Positions 8,944 through 17,412 are shown, counted from the stretch's first letter. The stretch: DNA of 36,355 nucleotides from Rhodopirellula sp. (GCA_002698965.1 PAAT01000140.1:8225-44579); one strand, 5' to 3'. Made by a program: numbers and translations. Notes: generated by a model from the sequence alone, not told the origin.

Positions 8944-9852
8944 ATGATATCCCCCCAACCCTTACTCCGATTCGGATTAATCTGTATAGCTTTAACAACA
9001 ATTGCACTTACGAGTGGATGTAAGAGCCTTTCCAATTCTACCAAAGCATTAGATGATGCGATGCCATGGAATTCTGAACAGGCCGCCAAGCGAAAACACG
9101 AAGAGAGCGCCTCCCGAATTGTGGCCATTTGGGCTCATGACGTTCTATCAACACCAACGGGTGGCGCAGTTCAAGGTTTTGGTGGCCGCATGTATTTCTA
9201 CAATCGAAAACAAGAAGCCGTCGAGGTGGAAGGACAGCTGGTCGTTTACGCGTTTGATGACACAAACAACCCCACGGCCGATCATTCCGATCGTCAACCG
9301 AATCGGAAGTATGTCTTCCGTGCCGATCAGCTTTCCTCGCATCTGACAGAATCTGAACTAGGGCCGTCCTACAGTTTCTGGATTCCCTGGCAAAAATTAG
9401 GGGGTCATGGCAAGAAGGTAAGCCTGGTACCAGTCTTCATTCCAACTGATGGGAATGTAATTAATGGCTTATTCAGCAAAGTGACTTTGCCCGGCAATTC
9501 GCCTAACAACCAAAAACAAAATAACGGAGACAGGCTCGTAAACGCACAGCAGCAACGATCAATGCGTGTTGACACCCTCGAGCGTCATCATACAGATGAC
9601 GCCATTTACCGCAGAAACACTCAAACAATCAATGTTTCGCCCAGCTTGGCTCGGCATATGGCCGCTGCTCCACAGCAAGTAGTCCGAACTACTAATGCTA
9701 CCTCGCCAGCTCCCGTTACTATTCCGTCCAGCAGCAACGCTTTACCAAATTACGATGACTACAACGCTCGCCGGCGTCCTACGGGAATAAAAACCACCGT
9801 GAATCCATCCGGCTTAAAAACAATCAAGCTTGGACCACCACAGCGTCCCTAA
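8944..9852 (+). CDS. Exported lipoprotein of unknown function
   Basis: The N-terminus is a lipoprotein signal peptide with a Thr-Ser-Gly-Cys lipobox at about residue 26, so the mature protein should be membrane anchored. Residues 50-165 hold a beta-rich region (Ile-Trp-Ala-His-Asp...Gly-Gly-Arg-Met-Tyr-Phe-Tyr) that I cannot assign to a named family; residues 170-302 are Asn/Gln/Ser/Pro-rich and probably disordered. It begins 61 bases after the secretin stop on the same strand and ends at a strong terminator, so it is probably co-transcribed with the secretin. That makes an accessory or pilotin-like role conceivable, but nothing in the sequence proves it. AGGTG precedes the ATG with normal spacing. 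Confidence 0.75.
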   Translation: MISPQPLLRFGLICIALTTIALTSGCKSLSNSTKALDDAMPWNSEQAAKRKHEESASRIVAIWAHDVLSTPTGGAVQGFGGRMYFYNRKQEAVEVEGQLVVYAFDDTNNPTADHSDRQPNRKYVFRADQLSSHLTESELGPSYSFWIPWQKLGGHGKKVSLVPVFIPTDGNVINGLFSKVTLPGNSPNNQKQNNGDRLVNAQQQRSMRVDTLERHHTDDAIYRRNTQTINVSPSLARHMAAAPQQVVRTTNATSPAPVTIPSSSNALPNYDDYNARRRPTGIKTTVNPSGLKTIKLGPPQRP

Positions 9853-9869
9853 CCTAAGTGGTCCAAACA

Positions 9870-9907
9870 AAAAAGCCCGGATGCGTGAGCAACATCCGGG
9901 CTTTTTG
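9870..9907. terminator. Bidirectional intrinsic terminator between convergent genes
   Basis: A perfect 14-bp stem (AAAAAGCCCGGATG at 9870-9883 against CATCCGGGCTTTTT at 9893-9906) has a 9-base loop. T runs follow on both strands. It closes the secretin/lipoprotein transcript on the + strand and the BON-protein transcript on the - strand. Confidence 0.93.
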
Positions 9908-9925
9908 CGTTATTGTGCCGTTAAC

Positions 9926-10546
9926 TTATTCGTTATCTTGGGGCGGTTTGTCTGCAATCGCCAAATTGTTATTTACTGAATTGATTCCAGGTTCCAGAAG
10001 TACCAGGCGTTCCACTAGAGACTTCTCTCGTTCGGAGACAACTTGGCCCGTCAACGTGGCAGTTGATTTCTCCAGGTCTACCACGACTTTATTAAAACGC
10101 GATAAGCCCGGCAGTTTAGTAAGTCGAGTTTGAGCCTTTTGTTTTACATTAGCCACAATAATGGGACGCACTGAAAATTTAACCACAAAAGGAAAGCGTA
10201 GGTTAGCCCCCGGTTGTTGCTGTTGTTGGCCCCCAAACATGCCTCCCATCATTCCGCGGCCCATGCCTCCAAAGCCACCCATGCCTCCGAATCCACCCAT
10301 GCCTCCAAAGCCACCCATACCTCCGCCGCCCATGCTGGCCTCACTTGAAGTCGCGCGGGGATCACCTCCAATCCCGCCGCCCCCAACGAACCCCTGATTG
10401 GACGTTTGGCTGGAAATCTCACCGGTGGAAGACACTTGACCGCCTTGTCCGGTTTGCATGTTTTGGTTTCCCACCTGCCCATAAGCGATCGGCGCCCAAA
10501 CCAAGATAGATGCTGCGGTTAGGAAGTGTTTCACTAGTGTTAACAT
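9926..10546 (-). CDS. Secreted Gly/Met-rich protein with C-terminal BON domain
   Basis: A signal peptide (about residues 1-23, ending Ala-Tyr-Gly-Gln) is followed by a Gln/Gly/Ser-rich region and then a Gly-Gly-Phe-Gly-Gly-Met hexapeptide repeat around residues 70-98. A Gln run leads into the C-terminal part (about 125-200), which reads as a BON domain: 'Leu-Pro-Gly-Leu...Val-Val-Asp-Leu-Glu-Lys-Ser-Thr-Ala-Thr-Leu-Thr-Gly-Gln-Val-Val-Ser-Glu-Arg-Glu-Lys' and 'Leu-Glu-Pro-Gly-Ile-Asn-Ser-Val-Asn-Asn'. BON domains are small alpha/beta modules of periplasmic proteins often linked to envelope stress or membrane binding. The gene is transcribed alone, against its neighbours. The function is otherwise unknown; domain call is fairly secure. 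Confidence 0.8.
   Translation of the reverse strand: MLTLVKHFLTAASILVWAPIAYGQVGNQNMQTGQGGQVSSTGEISSQTSNQGFVGGGGIGGDPRATSSEASMGGGGMGGFGGMGGFGGMGGFGGMGRGMMGGMFGGQQQQQPGANLRFPFVVKFSVRPIIVANVKQKAQTRLTKLPGLSRFNKVVVDLEKSTATLTGQVVSEREKSLVERLVLLEPGINSVNNNLAIADKPPQDNE
10261..10332. repeat. 18-bp coding tandem repeat (about four copies)
   Basis: The unit CCATGCCTCCAAAGCCAC occurs at 10261 and again unchanged at 10297, with a two-mismatch copy at 10279 and a degenerate copy at 10315. Read on the minus strand it encodes the Gly-Gly-Phe-Gly-Gly-Met hexapeptide array of the BON protein. Perfect units at the DNA level suggest recent slippage or recombination. Confidence 0.9.
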
Positions 10547-10846
10547 GTTATTTGCCCTGCTGATGCATATATTTGAGGTCTGCCCTTAAAAAGGCGGCCA
10601 ACAGAGTCTAGTTCGTCATCAGTGAACCAGCCTGTATAGTCGTAAATACCGTGTTAATCGATTATAAACGTAAATTGAGACGACACCCCTGAATAAACCC
10701 AAAACAACGAAAACTCAGGTTAATCGGTATAATTTACCGTCTTGCTGCTTTTTGTTAATTAGCATACCTTACGAAACCTTGTAGCATCCGTGGTGTTTAA
10801 CAACCTAGTATCTCTAACCCCCTAAAGATTTAAGGCAATCACCTAC
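10547..10846. promoter_or_regulatory. Divergent intergenic region with two -10-like hexamers
   Basis: This 300-base region separates the divergently transcribed BON gene and the large exported-protein gene, so it should hold both promoters. TATAAT occurs at 10728-10733 on the + strand and at 10661-10666 on the - strand. I see no good TTGACA-like box at the expected spacing for either, so assignment is weak. No open reading frame or stable hairpin stands out. Confidence 0.35.
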
Positions 10847-12685
10847 ATGAATTTCAAAATCAAACTTCCATTCGTGGCTTTGTTGTTCTTCACGTTCCTA
10901 GCGATACCAAATGTAAAAGCCGAGCGTCCAAGTGCTCCCAAACTTCTTCCGTATAATACAGTTGTTTATTTAAGAGTCGACGATTTCCCGGCACTTGGGG
11001 ATGACTTTTTAAAAACATCATTTGGGAAAATTCGTAACGATGCTTCCGTTTCACCTTTGGTAGACCGCCTCTACAACGAGTTTATCAATGCGTTTCCTCA
11101 GGTCGAGGATGAATTGGGCGTAAGCGTCGAGGAATTAATGGAACTACCAACCGGTGAAGTTGCCCTTAGTTTGGCAGTTACCGATACGGGTCGCCCTATG
11201 TTCGCTTTTATTGCCGACGTTGGTGAAAATGTCGATACAGCAATCACTCTTTTGGAACGTGCCGAATTTGAACACATTAACAACGCCGGTGATCTTTCCG
11301 AAGAATTGATTGGCGAAACTGAAGTAACGCTTTTTGCTAATCCTGGTGACGATGATGACGTCTACTCTTTTATTAAAGAAGAGACCGTTGTCTTGTGCAG
11401 TAGTGAACTGATGGCCACCCATCTAATTAGCGTATGGGAAGGTACTGCCACAGAAGCCGATCGAACACTAGCCGATAATCGTAAATTCACTGACATTATG
11501 CGTAACAGCGTAGGTGCTGAAGATTTCCAACCACAGATTAGTTTCTACGCTGATCCGCTTACCCTCGTAAAATCAACCACGCAGGACAACTTCCAGGCAC
11601 AAGCGGCATTGGCTTTATTACCTACTTTAGGAGTTGATGGTTTCAAGGCGGTCGGAGGTTCCTTGATTGTCGGCCCTCCAGGCTTCGATACGATGGCACA
11701 TTTCCATCTTTCTCTAGGGAGTCCTCGTCGCGGTGTCTTCAACCTTCTAACACTCGGTGAGGGGGAACTTAACTCGGAAGATTGGGTCAGTAACGAAACT
11801 GCAAATTATGGAACCATGTACTGGGATCTGGAAGAGATGTACGGGGAACTGACTAAAGTCGTGGATTCCGTACTTGGAAGCGGATATTTTGAGAATCTTG
11901 TTGAAGAAAATGTCAATGTTCCCGCAGGCATCAATCTGCAGGACGACGTGATTGCCCAATTTGGTGGCCGCCTGACCTTTGTCCAGCAAGTTGTGGATCC
12001 GGACGTGTTAAACGGTCAGGCCAGCGGTATAGGGTTTAAGCTTAAAGAACCTGAAAAAATGGCCGATTTCCTGGATACGCTTATCGAAGAAAAGGCCGCC
12101 TGGATGAGCAAGCAGTCACACAATGGAGTCACCTACTACCAAACTCCCACCGGTCGCCCTGGCGGCCCCGGTTTGCAACCGGATGCACAACTCGATCCAA
12201 ACCAACCTAACGCACAACCCCCTCGTCCAGGCCCCCCTGGGAATTTCAGAAGGCCAACTCCGACATTTGCGATTGTGGGCGACACACTCCTACTGTCCGA
12301 CTCAGAACTCATCGTCTTTAAGGCGATCGACACCTATCAAGGTGGAGAGGACCGACTAGCTGATGCAGAAGACTTCAGGCTTGTACTGGATACGGTCAAA
12401 TCGCAAACAGGAGAGTTCAAGCCTTCCGCCATTACATTCAGTCGCCCGGAAAAGGGATTGGAATTCGTTTACAACCTTGCACTGGGCGAAGACGCTCAAT
12501 CTGCATTACAGCAGGGTGCCGAGAACAATGATTTCCTTCGCACATTGAACTCCGCTTTTCTTGACCATCCTCTCCCACCGTTTGAGGAAATATCTAAATA
12601 CATGGCTCCCAGCGGTGGCGTGCTCTTTAACCGGCCCACCGGCTTACATTTTCTGAATTTTTCGCTTAATCCGGAAAACCAATAG
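10847..12685 (+). CDS. Large exported protein of unknown function (DUF3352-like)
   Basis: A Sec signal peptide covers residues 1-25 (Lys-rich start, hydrophobic core, Val-Lys-Ala-Glu end). The mature protein of about 587 residues has the alternating pattern of repeated strands and helices seen in DUF3352-like exported proteins, beginning with 'Leu-Leu-Pro-Tyr-Asn-Thr-Val-Val-Tyr-Leu-Arg-Val' and repeating 'Phe-Ala-Ile-Val-Gly-Asp-Thr-Leu-Leu-Leu-Ser-Asp' near residue 475. A Pro/Gly/Gln/Asn-rich linker lies at about 430-470. There are almost no cysteines and no catalytic motif that I recognise. It is a single-gene transcript: divergent promoter region upstream and a terminator 27 bases after the stop. 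The family placement is tentative; the protein being secreted is the firm part. Confidence 0.75.
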   Translation: MNFKIKLPFVALLFFTFLAIPNVKAERPSAPKLLPYNTVVYLRVDDFPALGDDFLKTSFGKIRNDASVSPLVDRLYNEFINAFPQVEDELGVSVEELMELPTGEVALSLAVTDTGRPMFAFIADVGENVDTAITLLERAEFEHINNAGDLSEELIGETEVTLFANPGDDDDVYSFIKEETVVLCSSELMATHLISVWEGTATEADRTLADNRKFTDIMRNSVGAEDFQPQISFYADPLTLVKSTTQDNFQAQAALALLPTLGVDGFKAVGGSLIVGPPGFDTMAHFHLSLGSPRRGVFNLLTLGEGELNSEDWVSNETANYGTMYWDLEEMYGELTKVVDSVLGSGYFENLVEENVNVPAGINLQDDVIAQFGGRLTFVQQVVDPDVLNGQASGIGFKLKEPEKMADFLDTLIEEKAAWMSKQSHNGVTYYQTPTGRPGGPGLQPDAQLDPNQPNAQPPRPGPPGNFRRPTPTFAIVGDTLLLSDSELIVFKAIDTYQGGEDRLADAEDFRLVLDTVKSQTGEFKPSAITFSRPEKGLEFVYNLALGEDAQSALQQGAENNDFLRTLNSAFLDHPLPPFEEISKYMAPSGGVLFNRPTGLHFLNFSLNPENQ

Positions 12686-12711
12686 TTGTCACCTATTTAG
12701 TGCTAAAAGTT

Positions 12712-12748
12712 ACGCCGTTTTTCCCACTGGGATGAGCGGCGTTTTTTA
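12712..12748 (+). terminator. Intrinsic terminator after the large exported-protein gene
   Basis: ACGCCG (12712-12717) pairs with CGGCGT (12737-12742), with further weak pairing inside, and a run of six T follows. It lies directly downstream of the gene ending at 12685. Confidence 0.75.
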
Positions 12749-12829
12749 TTGCCCCAATGCCGCGCCGCTTGCCTCCCTAAAATTGTGTGGTAAAGTTCTA
12801 ATAGCTTGTTGAAAGGAGGGCCCTGTAAA

Positions 12830-13204
12830 TTGAATGAACCGGTAAAGAAAACCGTGCTGCTAGTAGATGACGATGCGGACATTTTAGCATCGGTTAGCTA
12901 CGCTATTGAGCAGGCCGGCTATAACGTGCTAAACGCCAACAATGGAGAAGATGGACTCGCGCTGGCGAAGGCGAATAAACCTGATCTTGTGATCCTCGAC
13001 ATGATGATGCCTAAACGGAGCGGTTTTCTCGTGATTGAATCATTACGAGAAGAATACACAGAGCCCATCCATATCATTATGATGACCGCGAATGAAGGCA
13101 ATCGTCACCAATCCTACGCCGAACTGCTTGGTGTCGCTGATTATCTGCACAAGCCTGTCGCAATTGACGCTCTTGTCGCGAGAGTCCACGAATTACTTTC
13201 TTAA
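12830..13204 (+). CDS. Stand-alone response-regulator receiver protein
   Basis: The 124-residue product is a single receiver (CheY-like) domain with all active-site positions: Asp13/Asp14 for the Mg2+ site, the phosphoacceptor Asp57 in Leu-Asp-Met-Met-Met-Pro, Thr86 in Met-Met-Thr-Ala-Asn, and Lys108 in His-Lys-Pro. There is no output domain, so it should act by protein-protein contact or phosphorelay. The start is a TTG at 12830: AGGAGG at 12814-12819 stands ten bases upstream, while the longer frame from TTG 12806 would place this Shine-Dalgarno inside the gene. No histidine kinase lies in the window, so the partner is unknown. It precedes hemQ by 44 bases and could share its transcript. 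Confidence 0.88.
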   Translation: MNEPVKKTVLLVDDDADILASVSYAIEQAGYNVLNANNGEDGLALAKANKPDLVILDMMMPKRSGFLVIESLREEYTEPIHIIMMTANEGNRHQSYAELLGVADYLHKPVAIDALVARVHELLS

Positions 13205-13248
13205 CCATTTTTTCGTAACCATTCACTCACTGAGATAGACTCTTCACC

Positions 13249-14085
13249 ATGAATCGCCCACCTCATACACAAAATCTCCCTGAACCATCTGTCATCCCTC
13301 AGGAGGGTTGGCACTGTTCTCATTTTTACTATTCTTTCGATCGTGTAGCACTTCAACAGTTTTCAAGCGACGAGCTAACCTTAGCCAAAGAACAGTTCTG
13401 CGATGTGCTGGCGAAGAACGAGGACGGCCCTGAGCGGTTACAAATAAGCATTGTTTCCGGCCATAAAGCAGACTTCGGCCTGATGATTATGGATCCCAAT
13501 CCACTCACGATAGATCGTGCTCACCAAAAACTGCTCAATACCAAACTTGGGGCAACTCTGACAACCACCTACAGCTTCGTTTCCGTCACTGAGATCTCTG
13601 AATACGTGCCGACGATCGAGCAATATGCCGCTCGATTAGTCGAAGATGGTGAAGAAGTGGGCAGCCCGACTTATGAAGCTAAGCTCAATGCATATAAGCA
13701 GCGTGAGCCCATCATGCGTAAACAGCGTCTGACGCCGGATTTCCCGGTCTGGCCGGCCACCTGCTTCTATCCAATGAATAAAATCCGTATCCCGCACGCA
13801 AATTGGTTCATGATGGACCACTCAGAACGCAATAAGCTGATGGCGGACCATGCCCGCAGCGGAATGGCCTTCGCAGGTAAAGTACAACAACTTATCACCA
13901 CGTCCGTTGGACTCGACGATTGGGAATGGGGCGTAACACTTTGGGCACGAAATCCTGAATATCTAAAAGATATCGTTTACCTTATGCGTTTTGACGAAGC
14001 GAGTGCTAAGTACGCTGAATTCGGTCCTTTTTATACCAGCTATATTGCGTCCGCGGAGGAAGTGTTAACGCACTGCGGAATCTAG
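13249..14085 (+). CDS. hemQ: Coproheme decarboxylase HemQ (chlorite dismutase family)
   Basis: The protein matches the HemQ/chlorite-dismutase-like family over its whole 278 residues. HemQ converts iron-coproporphyrin III (coproheme) to protoheme by two oxidative decarboxylations, the last step of the coproporphyrin-dependent heme pathway, in the cytoplasm. The key features are the Cys-Phe-Tyr-Pro-Met-Asn-Lys motif, whose Tyr174 corresponds to the radical-forming tyrosine of HemQ, and His201 in Ala-Asp-His-Ala-Arg-Ser-Gly as the proximal heme ligand. The Trp-Glu-Trp-Gly-Val motif near residue 227 is also typical. The Tyr argues for HemQ rather than true chlorite dismutase. No other heme gene is in the window. 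The first about 18 residues are extra and proline-rich. Confidence 0.9.
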   Translation: MNRPPHTQNLPEPSVIPQEGWHCSHFYYSFDRVALQQFSSDELTLAKEQFCDVLAKNEDGPERLQISIVSGHKADFGLMIMDPNPLTIDRAHQKLLNTKLGATLTTTYSFVSVTEISEYVPTIEQYAARLVEDGEEVGSPTYEAKLNAYKQREPIMRKQRLTPDFPVWPATCFYPMNKIRIPHANWFMMDHSERNKLMADHARSGMAFAGKVQQLITTSVGLDDWEWGVTLWARNPEYLKDIVYLMRFDEASAKYAEFGPFYTSYIASAEEVLTHCGI

Positions 14086-14108
14086 CCGTACAAACCAACT
14101 TTCCGAGA

Positions 14109-14993
14109 TCACTCATCCGATGCTTCAGTGCCAGCTGGGACGTCGTCAGACGAGGGGAGTTTTGGTGGTTGCTTTCCGGTTTCGATGGCCTGAGCCCATT
14201 GTTTAACATGGGTCAAAATTTCAGCATTTGAGTCGAGCCGGCGCGGTGTTTTCTTGGTCATCCTTCCCGGCCGCTTTACCATGATCAAACGTACCGGAGT
14301 CCTTACTTCAGGCAATCTCGCCGAATTGGCATGATACTCCAAAAAGTTATTATCTTTTGTACTTTCGACAGCAATATCCATCGTTGCCGTCGGGAAGTTG
14401 GAGACGCAAATCATGGCGCCATCATCCGCATAATAACGTCTTTCACCTGTCGATGAATCTTTCCAGAAGCCGCTACCGGCAAACACCCACGCATGATCGA
14501 GTGTTTTCTTGCTGCGTCCCTTCGTTACCCAATCCTGGGCGAGCGCCGTTTGTACCTTACCCTCGCTATCTTTCCAGACACAAATCACATCAATCACCGA
14601 ACCGCTTGCCGGTATGTACTCGGGGTCAAATTTCACAGGCTCACCGGTTTTTGCCCCAATTGCCAGGAGCGCAGCATGCACAAACCGCGCCGACGATTTG
14701 ACGGCAATGACCGATTCATGTTCCTTCGTTCCCGTTGGACATGCGAACATTTCAAGCGGCCCTGCTGTCAAACAAACTTCGCCATCCGCAACGACCCATT
14801 TTCGGTTAAGGTCGACCCATAAACCTCCATCGGGTAATAAAGAAAGAACCGAAGCCCCTTTTCCCAGAGCCTTAAACTGCCTTTTTTCCGGACTCTTCGT
14901 CACCGCATTACCGTCAGTGGCTACGTTTTGAGCCACCGCAGGAAATGTCAGAAGTGATAAACCCAACAAAGCAAGAATATAGACTCTGTTCAT
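14109..14993 (-). CDS. Secreted YdjY-domain protein of unknown function
   Basis: A signal peptide (residues 1-22, ending Val-Ala-Gln) precedes a YdjY-like domain, recognised by the stretch 'Val-Cys-Leu-Thr-Ala-Gly-Pro-Leu-Glu-Met-Phe-Ala-Cys-Pro-x-Gly-Thr-Lys-Glu-His-Glu-Ser' followed by 'His-Ala-Ala-Leu-Leu-Ala-Ile-Gly-Ala-Lys-x-Gly-x-Pro-Val-x-Phe'. Such proteins are common in planctomycetes and their function is not established; the paired cysteines could bind metal or a cofactor, but this is a guess. I chose ATG 14993 because it gives a clean signal peptide and an ACGAGG stands upstream; the frame stays open to 15029. It is the last gene of a minus-strand run, 28 bases after the preceding stop. 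Confidence 0.8.
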   Translation of the reverse strand: MNRVYILALLGLSLLTFPAVAQNVATDGNAVTKSPEKRQFKALGKGASVLSLLPDGGLWVDLNRKWVVADGEVCLTAGPLEMFACPTGTKEHESVIAVKSSARFVHAALLAIGAKTGEPVKFDPEYIPASGSVIDVICVWKDSEGKVQTALAQDWVTKGRSKKTLDHAWVFAGSGFWKDSSTGERRYYADDGAMICVSNFPTATMDIAVESTKDNNFLEYHANSARLPEVRTPVRLIMVKRPGRMTKKTPRRLDSNAEILTHVKQWAQAIETGKQPPKLPSSDDVPAGTEASDE

Positions 14994-15021
14994 AACAACA
15001 AACCTCGTTATCATTTGACAC

Positions 15022-16608
15022 CTATTCAATCTCTACGTACTCGTATACCGTGCCGTCGTCCAGAAATTCGCCGAATGCAAATTCAGACGAATAGTTTTGC
15101 CCAAGTAGCGTTCGGTTGCCAAACTCCGTCATCGAACGATATAAGAGCCACTGCTTCTTACCAATCTGAATTCGATAGCCCCTCGCAACGTCCGCTGGCT
15201 GTATATTTAATTCTTCGGCAACGGTGAGCTGTCGCCAAGTATAATTCTTTGTCACTTTATTGCGGGATAAAACCAGCAGCAGAGGAGCATAAAGGCCTGC
15301 AGAATCTTTTGCCGTCACTTTATAGCTGAGTAAACCATCCTGTTCAGTAAGACTGCCGCACCGACTCCCCACTCGCCATTCCGGCAACGCTAGTGGCAAC
15401 ACCATTCCGATAGGATCTTTGCCCCACAAAAACCCTTCCGAGTGTTCTTCCGACGAATGAAAGCTGACCCCTTCACCAAATCGATAGGACTGTTGGAGTT
15501 GAATCGTACCCCGGCAGCCGTCTCCGAGAACAACATCGCCAACCAAAACAAGCTGGTCTTGTTTGGCGAGTAGAAATTGTTTTTGCAGTTTCCAACCGCC
15601 GGAAAAACGGATTTCCAACTCTAAATATTCAACATCATCATCGCTTTCCCAGCAAACTTCTTCCCATGCTCCGAGAGGTGTCAACTGCGTTCCGTCAACG
15701 ACCAGATTAGTTGCGAGGTTGCCCCGGAATACCAGAGTTCCAGCAGATACAAGGTCAACGTATACGTCCTTCTGTTCATGCCGAATATAGAGTTCACAGC
15801 GATTTGACTCCCAACCAGATCGCATCACCCCAATTTGCGAGTCGGCCGAATGGATCGTGGCGTCTGGCAAGTGATGATGAGCAATGGGATTTGGGAATTT
15901 TCGTTGCGTATAGCCCATATGGGACGCAAGTCGCTTATCAGAGAGATCTCCGCCCAGTTTTAACAATAAGGCCACGAAGGGTTTCGCTAGCTTGATTTCG
16001 CCTCCGCCAGCCAAATCACTAATCGCGCGTTTACCATTCGAGCAAAGCAATAGATGGCGAGCGGTCCATTCAAAGGTAGCGATGAAGCCTTTCTTTAATT
16101 TGAGATTGATTTGTTTTCGTCTCGAAGCGGCAAAACATCTGGTCCATGTCGCTACGATTGCCGCATACTGAGGAAAATGCCGCGAACCAATGACACCCTC
16201 TTCATCAAACAGTACATTCGCTGATTCAGCGAGTAGCGGACCGGCCCCTTTTAACAGTTTACGAACCTCTTTATTATTCGGGCTAAGTTCTGCAAGAACT
16301 GCTGGGATCTCAGCTCCCGCAATTAATACGTTCCATGGATTGTTGTGTAGTTCATGCCTGTTGATCACTACTTCTGCGTAAGCAGCGAGTCCTGTGATCC
16401 GCTTTTCCCTCGACTTATCACTCTTAGGGCAAGTGTTTAGATCATAGGCAGCTTCTAAGGCACCTAATACAGCACTAGCCGAACAATCCTGCCTTTCTGA
16501 ATTTTCTTCCCAGCTCCGTTTTGAATCGCCTTGTTCAAGAAGGTAAGCCGGCAATCCCCAATGCAGTGCCTTCGGGAATTTCAGTAGCAGTTCATACATT
16601 CCGTCCAT
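15022..16608 (-). CDS. Heparinase II/III-like protein (tentative)
   Basis: The 528-residue protein has an N-terminal helical half and a C-terminal beta-rich half, the layout of heparinase II/III-type polysaccharide lyases. In the beta half, 'Ser-Gly-Trp-Glu-Ser-Asn-Arg-Cys-Glu-Leu-Tyr-Ile-Arg' (from about residue 262) and the following strands resemble the heparinase C-terminal sandwich. No signal peptide is seen, so if it is an enzyme it would be cytoplasmic. I cannot pick out catalytic Tyr/His residues with confidence, and the family may be an uncharacterised planctomycete one. Two in-frame ATGs (16608 and 16599) compete as the start; AGGGA precedes the first. It lies 80 bases after yggS and just before the YdjY gene on the same strand. 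Confidence 0.7.
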   Translation of the reverse strand: MDGMYELLLKFPKALHWGLPAYLLEQGDSKRSWEENSERQDCSASAVLGALEAAYDLNTCPKSDKSREKRITGLAAYAEVVINRHELHNNPWNVLIAGAEIPAVLAELSPNNKEVRKLLKGAGPLLAESANVLFDEEGVIGSRHFPQYAAIVATWTRCFAASRRKQINLKLKKGFIATFEWTARHLLLCSNGKRAISDLAGGGEIKLAKPFVALLLKLGGDLSDKRLASHMGYTQRKFPNPIAHHHLPDATIHSADSQIGVMRSGWESNRCELYIRHEQKDVYVDLVSAGTLVFRGNLATNLVVDGTQLTPLGAWEEVCWESDDDVEYLELEIRFSGGWKLQKQFLLAKQDQLVLVGDVVLGDGCRGTIQLQQSYRFGEGVSFHSSEEHSEGFLWGKDPIGMVLPLALPEWRVGSRCGSLTEQDGLLSYKVTAKDSAGLYAPLLLVLSRNKVTKNYTWRQLTVAEELNIQPADVARGYRIQIGKKQWLLYRSMTEFGNRTLLGQNYSSEFAFGEFLDDGTVYEYVEIE

Positions 16609-16688
16609 CGTTCCCTGCTTAAATGACTTCGAGTTTCTGCACTAACATAGTTGACTTGCTATAAATAGGACGCAATCGACATGGGGGG

Positions 16689-17393
16689 CTATGTACGTGG
16701 GATTCCTTCGAACAAACTACTACCCACCCGGACGATCGTAGCTCCATGCTCAATGGCTATATGATAGTCTCGGCTCATCCCCATCGATAGCTCGCCTAGC
16801 TCCACATTATCAGGTTTTGACCTTTCCAGACGTTCCTTAAGTGAACGCAACGATTCGAATTCAGCGGCAGCACCATCCAATCCCGAATGCAACCCTGCCA
16901 TTGCCATTAACCCGCGAACACGAAGCGAGGATAAACCCGCACATTCCTCGAGTACTGCGTCCATTTCATCGGGCATAAACCCGTGTTTTGCTTCTTCACC
17001 GGACACATTTACTTCCAATAGCACATCTTGCACTGCTTGCACTCGGTCTGCCTCTTTATTTATTTCGACCAATAAACGCATACTGTCACCCGCATGGAAC
17101 AAATGTATGAAAGGCAGCGAACGACGAACCTTATTGCGTTGCAAATGTCCGATCTGATGCCACCGAATTGGTAGAGCATCGAGTGATGACGCCTTATTCC
17201 ACAACTGCTGAGGACGGTTTTCGCCAAGATCAAACAAGCCAGCTTCTGCGACCATTCGCGTCACCTCGTCACCGAAATACTTACATACCCCAACCAATGT
17301 AATATCCGTCGACAGCCGTCCCGACTTCTCGGCACACTCAACAATGGTCTCTCTCACTTTCGCGATATTTTCCGCAATCAACGCCGGACTCAT
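16689..17393 (-). CDS. yggS: YggS/PROSC family pyridoxal-phosphate homeostasis protein
   Basis: The 234-residue protein has the full single-domain YggS fold. Lys38 in Val-Gly-Val-Cys-Lys-Tyr-Phe is the PLP Schiff-base lysine; the usual neighbours are Ala-Val-Ser-Lys, so Cys replaces Ser here. Other signatures are Gly-Glu-Asn-Arg-Pro-Gln (about 57-62), Trp-His-Gln-Ile-Gly-His-Leu-Gln-Arg-Asn-Lys (78-88), 'Met-Ala-Met-Ala-Gly' (163-167) and the phosphate-binding 'Ser-Met-Gly-Met-Ser-x-Asp' plus 'Val-Arg-Val-Gly-Ser-Ser-Leu-Phe-Glu-Gly' near the C-terminus. The protein buffers PLP and affects amino-acid metabolism; it is not a racemase. It follows the TIM-barrel gene by 19 bases and is very likely in its operon. 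Confidence 0.95.
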   Translation of the reverse strand: MSPALIAENIAKVRETIVECAEKSGRLSTDITLVGVCKYFGDEVTRMVAEAGLFDLGENRPQQLWNKASSLDALPIRWHQIGHLQRNKVRRSLPFIHLFHAGDSMRLLVEINKEADRVQAVQDVLLEVNVSGEEAKHGFMPDEMDAVLEECAGLSSLRVRGLMAMAGLHSGLDGAAAEFESLRSLKERLERSKPDNVELGELSMGMSRDYHIAIEHGATIVRVGSSLFEGIPRT

Positions 17394-17412
17394 AGCTCAA
17401 ATCCCCTTTTTA

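Noticed and set aside
10161..10397. Proline/methionine-rich + strand frame opposite the BON gene
   Set aside because: It is the complement of the Gly/Met repeat; the minus-strand frame has a signal peptide, BON domain and terminator, so the + frame is a shadow.
13249..14085. Chlorite dismutase
   Set aside because: The Cys-Phe-Tyr-Pro-Met-Asn-Lys motif with the HemQ tyrosine fits coproheme decarboxylase better, and no perchlorate or chlorite genes are near.
14357..14931. Three overlapping + strand frames of 109-140 codons
   Set aside because: They lie opposite the YdjY gene, lack recognisable domains and ribosome sites, and show no family pattern.
16660..16685. TTGACT followed by TATAAA on the + strand as a promoter
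   Set aside because: The two boxes are only three bases apart and no + strand gene starts downstream.
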